Origin: UBA9647 sp049522195
GTDB lineage: Bacteria; Bacteroidota; Ignavibacteria; UBA10030
DNA length: 36,161 nt
Assembly (NCBI GenBank): GCA_049522195.1
Contig: JBEKOB010000038.1
Location: 1-36,161, forward strand
Direction: 5' to 3'
In this document: in pieces, positions 1-6,205 of the stretch
Layout of the letters: each line of letters starts with the position of its first letter
Position numbering within the stretch: the stretch's first letter is position 1
Translations under genes and position numbers: made by a program
Notes under the pieces: generated by a model
What the model was told of the DNA's origin: nothing
Databases searched by the model: none
Seen by the model: the letters and a program-made list of their open reading frames with translations, nothing else

Positions 1-18
1 CTGAGCACTCTGATTCAC
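1..18 (-). CDS. possible start of the next pst gene (pstC-like), cut by the window edge
   Basis: A GTG codon at 18-16 on the minus strand is preceded, after five bases, by GAAGGA (29-24), a good ribosome binding site. It lies 55 bases after the pstS stop codon, and the six codons visible read MNQSAQ. A membrane subunit of the phosphate transporter normally follows pstS, so pstC is a reasonable guess. The visible part is far too short to show homology, and the call rests on position and the ribosome binding site alone. Confidence 0.3.
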
Positions 19-73
19 GTGATTCCTTCGACGGATTGGATGAGAGGCTAACGCACCTTTCAGTTATGCTGAT

Positions 74-1105
74 TTAGTATTTGACCATCTTGATCTTGTT
101 CTCGCACAATTTCACTACCTCCTTAGGTAACGGGGCGTACAGAAGATCTTTTGCATACGATTGACCGTCGGTCATGGCCCAATGAAGGAATTTTACGAGC
201 GCAGCTCCTTTTTCCTTGTCTTTCATTTGCTTGTAGACGAGGAGCCAGGTAAATCCCGAGATCGGGTAGGATGTTTTCCCCGCCGCGTCGGTGATCGATA
301 CACGCAGATCAGCGGGCATATTTTTCGCCGCGCCCGCGGCAGCGGCGGTCACCGATTCCAAATTCGCTTCTACAAAAACACCCGCCTTGTTCTTCAACAG
401 AGCACTTGGCAGATTGTTCTTCACCGCATACGCGAGTTCGACATAACCAATGGATCCCGGGGTCTGCTTGACGAGTCCGGATACCCCCTCGTTCCCCTTG
501 CCACCAAGCCCAACCGGCCAATTGACAGAAGTACCTTTTCCGACCTTCGATTCCCAATCTTTGCTCACTTTTGTCAGGTAGTCGGTGAAAATGAATGACG
601 TACCGCTACCGTCGGATCGATGCGCGACCATAATTTGCTGGTCAGGCAGGTTCTTCCCCTGGTTGAGAGCAACGAGCTTGGGGTCGTTCCATTTTACGAC
701 TTCCCCGAGAAAAATGCCAGCGAGAACATCGGGTGTGAGCTTGAGTCCCGGTCCAATCTCAGGGACATTGTACGTCACGACGACGGCGCCCATTACTGTC
801 GGAATGTGCAATATCTCAGTCCCCTGCTTGGTCTCAAGATCTTTCATTTGCTCAGGTGTCATGGGACCATCCGAAGCGCCGAAGTCGACTGTGCCTTCAA
901 TTACTTGTTTGATTCCCCCGCCGCTTCCGATCGACTGGTAGTTGAACTCAATACCAGTCTTGGTATGATAAAGATCGAACCATTTTGAGTAGATGACATA
1001 GGGGAAGGTAGCGCCAGCGCCGTTGATTTTCAGCTGCGCAAGTGCGCTTCCGCTAACGCACACAACTGCCGTTAAGGTTAATAGTGCCAGGGTCCATCGT
1101 TTCAT
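74..1105 (-). CDS. pstS: phosphate ABC transporter, periplasmic phosphate-binding protein PstS
   Basis: PstS is the periplasmic high-affinity phosphate receptor that feeds the PstCAB transporter. The protein has 343 residues. It starts with a Sec signal peptide (MKRW followed by a hydrophobic run, cleavage after the SALA segment). The mature protein opens with the family pattern INGAGATFPYVIYSKW. It also carries the ligand-site segments YQSIGSGGGIKQ and SDGSGTSFIFTDYL, and the late segment PGSIGYVELAYA, all typical of PstS. The ATG at 1105 was chosen because GAAGGAG lies just upstream; a TTG five codons earlier overlaps that ribosome binding site. The gene follows a porin gene 34 bases upstream and is probably cotranscribed with it. 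A possible pstC start follows. I see no Pho-box array directly before pstS; the nearest one on this strand is at 2620-2673, before the first gene of the run. Confidence 0.95.
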   Translation of the reverse strand: MKRWTLALLTLTAVVCVSGSALAQLKINGAGATFPYVIYSKWFDLYHTKTGIEFNYQSIGSGGGIKQVIEGTVDFGASDGPMTPEQMKDLETKQGTEILHIPTVMGAVVVTYNVPEIGPGLKLTPDVLAGIFLGEVVKWNDPKLVALNQGKNLPDQQIMVAHRSDGSGTSFIFTDYLTKVSKDWESKVGKGTSVNWPVGLGGKGNEGVSGLVKQTPGSIGYVELAYAVKNNLPSALLKNKAGVFVEANLESVTAAAAGAAKNMPADLRVSITDAAGKTSYPISGFTWLLVYKQMKDKEKGAALVKFLHWAMTDGQSYAKDLLYAPLPKEVVKLCENKIKMVKY

Positions 1106-1139
1106 GTTGCTCTCCTTCAAGAGTATGAGAATGAATCAA

Positions 1140-2246
1140 TTAGAACGTGTAGTAGAAAGTCAAACGTCCCGTCAGCGACGCGTCCGGCGCCGAACCTGTC
1201 TTTGGCGCTTCGTAGGATTCATACAGTACGTTCGGCATAATCGAGACGTTTTTCGCAACCTTCCAGTCAAGGCCAGCAATGACGTAGTTTCGCATATCCC
1301 CGACCGAGTTGCCGTCAGTGTTTGGATCGTAGTTGTCGTAGCGAGCCACAAGTACGAGGTCAGACTGAAGATTCAGAGATCCGAAAAAAGACAACCCGAG
1401 TGCCGACTTTGAGACGAGCGCTGTTCCATTGTCATAACCATCGGAGGTCGATTGCACGAACCCTTCAAAGCCGAGGTTGAACGAACCCGCCTGGCTATAA
1501 CCGACGAACAGAGCTGAAGCAAGTACACCGTTGCCCACAGTGTTGTTATTGTTGTACTTGTTCTTGATGTTCGCGGCTGCTTTGTAGTCGACATACACAG
1601 TCGCCTGAAGGCCTGGGAGGGGCTTCACTTGAATATGAGCGTAATAGCGCTTGTACTTGTCCGTTTCAGGGGCATTGGCACTGTTGTTGGCGATCATGAG
1701 CCAATAATTCACGGTACCATCGCCGGCTAGCTTGCCCTTCAAAGAAATTCCTTGATCACGTGATGGTACTATACCACGCAGGTCCATGATCGTTTTTTCG
1801 AGCGATCGGTATCCCCATGCACCCTCCGAAATGTCATACGCCGGGGTTGGCTGAATCCCAAAAATCAAATTGCTTCCGGAGAACACATTCTTCCACATCA
1901 AGTATGCATCCTTGACGTAACCACTTATCTTGCCGCTTGTCAGGACATCGGTGCCCTGATCGACCTCGAGCCGAAATCGTGTCGTAAATTGTTCGGCCAT
2001 ATCGTAATCATAAGTGAAGTACACTCGTCGGAACTGGAACGCCTGCATTGCCGTCGGCCCAGGAGCAGCAGAGCTTACAGCCGCGTTTGATGGCGCTGTG
2101 CCGCCGAATGACGCATCGCGAGAAAAGTTATAGTAATAGTCGCCGAACATAAGCCCGCTGAATTTCCCGGATGGCGTGAAGGTCTTTTCCTGCGCCACCA
2201 GGGAACCCACCCACACAAGCAAAAGCAGGATGTAATACTTCTTCAT
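1140..2246 (-). CDS. outer-membrane porin, porin O/P-like, probably for phosphate uptake
   Basis: The protein has 368 residues, a signal peptide (MKKYYILLLLVWVGSLVAQ) and then alternating aromatic and polar segments typical of beta strands. It ends in YYTF with a C-terminal Phe, the usual outer-membrane beta-barrel insertion signal. The segment around residues 135-175, with VPSRDQGISLKGKL, resembles the RD-x-G-x-x-L-x-GKL stretch of phosphate-selective porin O/P proteins. A ribosome binding site, AAGGAG, precedes the ATG. Its place directly before pstS suggests that it lets phosphate or phosphate esters cross the outer membrane to PstS. That job is inferred from context; porins are hard to assign by eye and a general carboxylate or sugar porin cannot be excluded. 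No obvious Pho boxes lie in the 131 bases upstream, so it is probably read from the array at 2620-2673 through the small gene before it. Confidence 0.75.
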   Translation of the reverse strand: MKKYYILLLLVWVGSLVAQEKTFTPSGKFSGLMFGDYYYNFSRDASFGGTAPSNAAVSSAAPGPTAMQAFQFRRVYFTYDYDMAEQFTTRFRLEVDQGTDVLTSGKISGYVKDAYLMWKNVFSGSNLIFGIQPTPAYDISEGAWGYRSLEKTIMDLRGIVPSRDQGISLKGKLAGDGTVNYWLMIANNSANAPETDKYKRYYAHIQVKPLPGLQATVYVDYKAAANIKNKYNNNNTVGNGVLASALFVGYSQAGSFNLGFEGFVQSTSDGYDNGTALVSKSALGLSFFGSLNLQSDLVLVARYDNYDPNTDGNSVGDMRNYVIAGLDWKVAKNVSIMPNVLYESYEAPKTGSAPDASLTGRLTFYYTF

Positions 2247-2377
2247 TTGTAACTCCTTAGAATATGGAAGATGAACGTTGATTGGGTCGACTAAAAGCTA
2301 ACGAGTTGAGATTCCGGATAATCTTGAGGCAGGACTTTGAGGAGGACTCACCTCTGTGCATCCTGCAGAACCACTCG

Positions 2378-2587
2378 TCAAATCAGCCATCCGTGGACGA
2401 TACAGCCGAATGCAACTGTCGCAACCCCGACAAGAGCCATCAGCAACTTGAACTCCTTATCGCTTATCGGATCGCAATCCTCAGACTCAAATCCTCCGAC
2501 GTTGAAATGGGCGGCCAACAACGCCCATTTGCTTGCCTTTCCCCCATCCTCTTCAATGAATGGTATGTTTGTCATTTGAGAAGTCAT
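2378..2587 (-). CDS. small single-pass membrane protein, first of two paralogues in the Pho island
   Basis: This 69-residue protein belongs to no family I recognise. It has an acidic, cytosol-like N-terminal half with a W-A-L-L-A segment. A single transmembrane helix follows (about residues 43-65), flanked by SDKEF before it and HGWLI after it. The ATG at 2587 was chosen because AAAGGAG lies nine bases upstream; longer readings run into the promoter. The protein aligns without gaps over its last 29 residues to the gene at 2729-2914: S-D/N-K/R-E/Q-F, hydrophobic helix, A-x-G, H/R-G, final I. So the two are paralogues. It lies 27 to 80 bases downstream of a four- to five-unit PHO-type repeat array and is followed by the porin and pstS. 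Expression under phosphate limitation and a role in the envelope or transport are inferences. Confidence 0.7.
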   Translation of the reverse strand: MTSQMTNIPFIEEDGGKASKWALLAAHFNVGGFESEDCDPISDKEFKLLMALVGVATVAFGCIVHGWLI

Positions 2588-2619
2588 CGGTCTTCGCTCC
2601 TTTGGTTGCTTACGACACA

Positions 2620-2673
2620 AAGTTACCAAACAGCTATTAGTCAATTGTTAGCAGCGTACTAACAAATTGTTAA
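2620..2673 (-). promoter_or_regulatory. PHO-box array A with -10 element, before the small protein, porin and pstS
   Basis: Read on the minus strand, direct repeats TTAACA (2673-2668), TTAGTA (2662-2657), CTAACA (2651-2646) and CTAATA (2640-2635) are each separated by exactly five bases. A fifth, weaker unit TTGGTA (2629-2624) keeps the 11-base phase and overlaps the -10-like TAACTT (2625-2620). The ATG of the small gene is 33 bases further on. In Bacillus, PhoP~P binds TT(A/T/C)ACA repeats with about five-base spacers between roughly -60 and -20; the geometry here is the same. TAACTTTG at 2625-2618 also fits the Bacteroidetes -7 element TAnnTTTG. Confidence 0.72.
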
Positions 2674-2728
2674 CACAGACGTGTGGCGTTTACAGCTCGG
2701 AACAACCACTCGGCGATGAATCGTGGGG

Positions 2729-2914
2729 CTAAATGGAGCAGCCACGAATGAGCATACCTGCGGCAATAACAATGGCCAGAGCGACTAGCAGGCCAACGTA
2801 GAACTGGCGATTGCTCATCGGCTGCTCGGTCTCGACGTCTTCCTCGTGTGGTAGACAAGCTTCGAGGAGCCAGAACGGCCAGGGCCGCTCGTCATCTTTT
2901 GTGGATTCAGGCAT
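2729..2914 (-). CDS. small single-pass membrane protein, second paralogue in the Pho island
   Basis: This 61-residue protein has an acidic, Pro- and Trp-containing N-terminal half (PWPFWLLEACLP, residues 11-22). One transmembrane helix follows at about residues 38-56, with SNRQF before it and the tail RGCSI after it. It aligns end to end over the helix with the gene at 2378-2587 (69 residues). The two are in the same orientation, 141 bases apart, each behind its own PHO-type array. No ribosome binding site stands out before the ATG at 2914; an internal Met at residue 33 would leave only the helix. No known family is recognised. The paired arrangement suggests duplication, with the two copies kept for similar but not identical jobs in phosphate limitation. 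Confidence 0.6.
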   Translation of the reverse strand: MPESTKDDERPWPFWLLEACLPHEEDVETEQPMSNRQFYVGLLVALAIVIAAGMLIRGCSI

Positions 2915-2967
2915 GTTGTTTTCGTGCGGGACATCGGGACCTCGTGCAGCAGGTTTTCGACATCCAT

Positions 2968-3021
2968 AAGGTACTCGTTTAGCATTAAACCTATGTTAGT
3001 CTCATGTTAAGAAACTGTAAA
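2968..3021 (-). promoter_or_regulatory. PHO-box array B with -10 element, before the second small protein
   Basis: On the minus strand the units TTTACA (3021-3016), TTAACA (3010-3005), CTAACA (2999-2994) and TTAATG (2988-2983) repeat at a strict 11-base step. Nine bases after the last unit comes TACCTT (2973-2968), a TAnnnT hexamer that can serve as -10. The start codon of the small protein lies about 53 bases downstream. With array C on the other strand, this fills most of the 338-base gap between the divergent genes; the stretch 3022-3171 between the two arrays shows nothing else I can name. Confidence 0.72.
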
Positions 3022-3171
3022 CAAGCCCGCCATTGATGGATGGCCCGACGTGGGGTCCAATAGACCAAAGCAGTCGTGAATTTCCCCCCGCCTCCGAAAA
3101 ATCTTGCTTCTTGTGACATTGAATTGAATGGAATTGTGAAGCGATGGTTACAATGATCAGTCTCACGAGAG

Positions 3172-3224
3172 TTTACAGTATCATAACAACCCAATCACAT
3201 TTGGTTAAAGCATCCTTCTATATT
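3172..3224 (+). promoter_or_regulatory. PHO-box array C with -10 element, before the glycosyltransferase operon
   Basis: The units TTTACA (3172-3177), ATAACA (3183-3188), ATCACA (3194-3199) and TTAAAG (3205-3210) are each separated by five bases. Eight bases later comes TATATT (3219-3224), a good -10 hexamer. If transcription starts near 3231, the boxes span about -59 to -21, which is where PhoP boxes sit in Bacillus promoters. The glycosyltransferase ATG follows at 3253 behind GGAGG. No -35 hexamer is seen, as expected for an activator-dependent promoter. Confidence 0.74.
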
Positions 3225-3252
3225 GCATTATCATTTTCCTGGAGGATCTTCA

Positions 3253-4395
3253 ATGCGAATTGCTTACTTCAATGCAAATCTATGCCGCGGTCAGGATGGG
3301 GTGACGAGAGTAATGTACAAAATGTTCGAGGCTGCCCTTGCACGACATCACGAGGCGATTGCATTCACATCCACATTACCTGACCCCGAAGATCGTATCG
3401 TACCGATGCATCGAGTCCGCTCTGTCGTTCTCCCCCTCCAGAAGAACTACAGGATCGCGCTCCCGGGGTATCAGATGTTTGCTGGAGCCCTCGAAGCATT
3501 CGCGCCTGATGTCATGCACATTAATAGCCCCTGTACGCTTGGATTTGCGGCAATGAGATATGCCCGCCAATTCAATATTCCAATCGTTGCGACATACCAC
3601 ACACACTTCCCTACCTACCCGCGATACTACGGCCTCACGGCACTTGAGGAGCTGACGTGGAAAGTCTCACGGTACCTTTACAACAGGATGGATCGCACCT
3701 TTGTCCCGACCACACCCATTCTGGAAGAACTCACGCAGCACGAGATCAGCAGACTTGAATATCTTCCAAATGGCGTCGATCTCAATCTGTTCAATCCTAG
3801 CCGTCGATCTCAGGCGTGGCGGGAGAACGTTACACGAGACGATGAACCTGTGGTTCTCTTCGTGAGCAGACTGGTTTGGGAGAAGGATTTGGCCGTCTTG
3901 TCTCGTGCCTACCGGATCCTCCGTGAGAAACGGACTGATTTCGAAATGGTGATTGTGGGAGATGGCCACGCCCGAAAAGAATTTCAGGACATGATGCCGA
4001 GGGCTCATTTCCTTGGCTACCAGTCGGGTCTCGCACTCGCGGAGAGCTACGCCTCCGCGGACATTTTTGTTTTCCCTTCGACCACAGAAACTTTTGGCTT
4101 GGTGACGCTTGAAGCAATGGCTTCCGGGCTTGCGCCGGTGGCTGCAAAAGTTGGAGGTGCCACAGGCATCATACGGGAAGGCAAATCCGGTCTCTTCGCG
4201 ACTCCATTGGATGCGGAAGACCTCGCCTACAGAGTGGGACAATTGCTGGACTATAAAAGTCTGAGGGAGGAGTTAGCAAGGGGGGCGCTGCAACGTGCCC
4301 AAGAATTCTCTTGGGAGAACATACTATCTCAACTATTCGAAAGCTATCAGTCGGTCATCAATGAATACAAGCGCCATCACGCCCGTGCGGCATAG
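3253..4395 (+). CDS. GT4 glycosyltransferase, SqdX/MgtA-like, probably making glycolipid
   Basis: The protein has 380 residues and a two-domain GT-B fold. The N-terminal acceptor domain contains HTHFPTYPRYYG (about residues 116-127). The C-terminal nucleotide-sugar domain starts near FVSRLVWEKDL (about 203-213) and carries GDG followed by the EX7E motif of GT4 (E279 and E287, in ETFGLVTLE). The H-T-H/D-P-Y-x-x-YYG pattern resembles SqdX (sulfoquinovosyl-diacylglycerol synthase) and MgtA-type mannosyltransferases, which act on lipid acceptors. The ATG was chosen for the GGAGG seven bases upstream. It is the first gene of a PHO-box-driven operon, and its end overlaps the next gene by 35 bases. 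In phosphate-starved bacteria such enzymes put sugar onto diacylglycerol to replace phospholipid. That role, and the sugar used, are inferences. Another glycolipid or a polyphenol acceptor is possible. Confidence 0.85.
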   Translation: MRIAYFNANLCRGQDGVTRVMYKMFEAALARHHEAIAFTSTLPDPEDRIVPMHRVRSVVLPLQKNYRIALPGYQMFAGALEAFAPDVMHINSPCTLGFAAMRYARQFNIPIVATYHTHFPTYPRYYGLTALEELTWKVSRYLYNRMDRTFVPTTPILEELTQHEISRLEYLPNGVDLNLFNPSRRSQAWRENVTRDDEPVVLFVSRLVWEKDLAVLSRAYRILREKRTDFEMVIVGDGHARKEFQDMMPRAHFLGYQSGLALAESYASADIFVFPSTTETFGLVTLEAMASGLAPVAAKVGGATGIIREGKSGLFATPLDAEDLAYRVGQLLDYKSLREELARGALQRAQEFSWENILSQLFESYQSVINEYKRHHARAA

Positions 4396-5416
4396 TCGTA
4401 GTAATGTTGATTCGAGTTCCGCATGTCTACAAGGAGTGCCTACGACCAAGGAGTCACCGACAGGTGATTTTCGACTTGTGCATATTTCCGATCCCCACCT
4501 CAGCCGTCAGTTCTATCGCGAACATTTGAAGTCGTTCAAACTTCTCCTCAAGTCCATCCTCGCTGCAGGATGTGATCACCTCATCATCACAGGTGATATC
4601 GTCAGCACGGGCGATGAAGAGGATTACTATCTCGCCAGAGAAATACTTGGCACTCTTGATCTGCTCGACGCCAAGCGACTAACGGTGGTTCCCGGCAATC
4701 ATGACATCTTTGGTGGTCCACATCGGGCTGTCGATGTTCTGAGTTTCCCACAATATATCCGCAATGTGGATTACTCGCGCCACCTCGAGCGCTTCCAACT
4801 CGTATTCGGAGAAACGCTTGACAACGTGATATCCTATGGACAGGATTCCATCTTCCCGTTCGTGAAAAGGGTTGGACCCTATTCCATCATTGGGTTGAAT
4901 TCCATTCCACCATGGTCGTTGCGAAAAAATCCTCTTGGCACCAATGGTGCGCTGGGCGAAGCTCAGCGAACTGCCCTTCTGCAGATGCAGGCAGACGGGC
5001 AATTCAGTCAAACGACTCCCCTGGTGGCCATGCACCACCACTTCAATGATCTCCAGGATGAATCTGCCGGAGGAAGCCTGTGGAGACGAATAGAATCGAA
5101 TACGATGAGAATGAGGGGTAGAACGAAGACGCTTCGATTGTTTCAGTCTCTCGGCATTCGCTACATCTTTCATGGCCACATCCACCGCAACGAGATTTAC
5201 CAGAGCGGCGCGATCACCCTTCTGAACGGAGCCGGGGCCGTGTGTGACGACCCAGTCAGATTCCTGAAATACAATGAGATTCGCCACGCCAACGGCACTG
5301 ATCGCCATCAAACGATTGTGCTTCCGATTCCATTTCAGGTGCCATCGTACACAGTGGCAATGCATCGCCTCCACTATCCCGTAGCGGTCCCCCCTCTTCC
5401 TTCGGCAGCAAAGTGA
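4361..5416 (+). CDS. calcineurin-like metallophosphoesterase, candidate PlcP-type phospholipase C
   Basis: The 351-residue soluble protein has all metal-site motifs of the calcineurin-like family: D-x-H (D44, H46 in HISDPHL), GD (D79 in ITGDIV), GNHD (N113, H114), HHH (225-227) and GHIH (273-276). It has no signal peptide and no membrane segment, so it acts in the cytosol or at the inner face of the membrane. The ATG at 4361 overlaps the glycosyltransferase gene by 35 bases and has no clear ribosome binding site. A GTG at 4436 in the same frame would remove 25 unconserved residues and is a real alternative. In Sinorhizobium and marine bacteria a phosphate-controlled metallophosphoesterase, PlcP, releases diacylglycerol from phospholipid next to a glycosyltransferase, Agt, that uses it. 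The same gene pairing here suggests that function. A cyclic-nucleotide or nucleotide phosphodiesterase cannot be ruled out. Confidence 0.82.
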   Translation: MNTSAITPVRHSRSNVDSSSACLQGVPTTKESPTGDFRLVHISDPHLSRQFYREHLKSFKLLLKSILAAGCDHLIITGDIVSTGDEEDYYLAREILGTLDLLDAKRLTVVPGNHDIFGGPHRAVDVLSFPQYIRNVDYSRHLERFQLVFGETLDNVISYGQDSIFPFVKRVGPYSIIGLNSIPPWSLRKNPLGTNGALGEAQRTALLQMQADGQFSQTTPLVAMHHHFNDLQDESAGGSLWRRIESNTMRMRGRTKTLRLFQSLGIRYIFHGHIHRNEIYQSGAITLLNGAGAVCDDPVRFLKYNEIRHANGTDRHQTIVLPIPFQVPSYTVAMHRLHYPVAVPPLPSAAK

Positions 5417-6205
5417 ATGTCAATGCTCGATCTATTAAGATGGCATTTGTTGAAAACTGAAGAGCAGGTGTTGCGCTCAACGCATCAGGCTATTGAACGT
5501 GTCGCAGCCTTCGATCTGGATGGAACGCTTCTCACTGGAGATATCGGAGATGCCGTTTTCGCTTATCTTATTCTCGAAGGTCGTCGTCTCACATTGACGT
5601 GGAGAGAGTACCAACACCTTGTTCGAACTCACAGAAGCAAGGCGTACCGTGCGGTTGTCGAGGCAATGGCAGGGCTCGAGATCAAAACTGTCGTTCAAGC
5701 GACATCGGCGGTCATAAATCTCGCGAAGGATTACATCACATTAGGATCAGATCGTGTCAGGATACCTAAACCCCGGCCATTGCTTTCCCAATTCGTCTCC
5801 TTGTTGCATGAATTCCACTATCAAGTCTTTGTCATTTCCGCGAGCAACCACATTTCAGTTCAGCACGTCGCCCAAACTTGGTTCAATATCCCACCGTCAC
5901 ACGCCTTCGGTATTCAAGGGCGAATTCGTGAGGGTCGATTGACGTCCGAGCTCGTCACACCCGTCCCTGTCGGACCGGGAAAAGCCGAAGTTTTCAAGCT
6001 TGTTTCCGGTTCGGCGCTTCCTCTGATAACGGGTACTGACAGCGCGCTTGACATTCCCCTGCTTCGGTTGACTCATCCCGGAGGCTTCTCCCTTTGGGTC
6101 GGTGAAAACCATCGCGATTACAACGTCGTTCTGGAGAACGCAAAGGCCGGACAGAAGTTTGTGTTCGCAGGCTCGGACGAAGAGCCAGGATCGGACGAAT
6201 ACTAG
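5417..6205 (+). CDS. HAD-superfamily phosphatase, phosphoserine-phosphatase-like
   Basis: The 262-residue protein shows the four HAD motifs: DLDGT (nucleophile D33, acid D35), S141 in VISAS, K189 in GPGKAEVF, and TDSALD (D208, D212). A helical cap lies between motifs I and II, as in subfamily IB (phosphoserine phosphatase, phosphocholine phosphatase). Its ATG directly follows the TGA of the metallophosphoesterase (TGAATG), so the two are translationally coupled. In this operon it could dephosphorylate the head group released from phospholipid (phosphoethanolamine, phosphocholine or glycerol phosphate) and so recover phosphate. That is inferred from context; the substrate cannot be read from the sequence. 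Its stop codon overlaps that of the convergent glycosidase-like gene. Confidence 0.82.
   Translation: MSMLDLLRWHLLKTEEQVLRSTHQAIERVAAFDLDGTLLTGDIGDAVFAYLILEGRRLTLTWREYQHLVRTHRSKAYRAVVEAMAGLEIKTVVQATSAVINLAKDYITLGSDRVRIPKPRPLLSQFVSLLHEFHYQVFVISASNHISVQHVAQTWFNIPPSHAFGIQGRIREGRLTSELVTPVPVGPGKAEVFKLVSGSALPLITGTDSALDIPLLRLTHPGGFSLWVGENHRDYNVVLENAKAGQKFVFAGSDEEPGSDEY

Noticed and set aside
2247..2377. Separate PHO array directly before the porin gene
   Set aside because: No TTAACA-like units keep the 11-base phase there; transcription from array A through the small gene is more likely.
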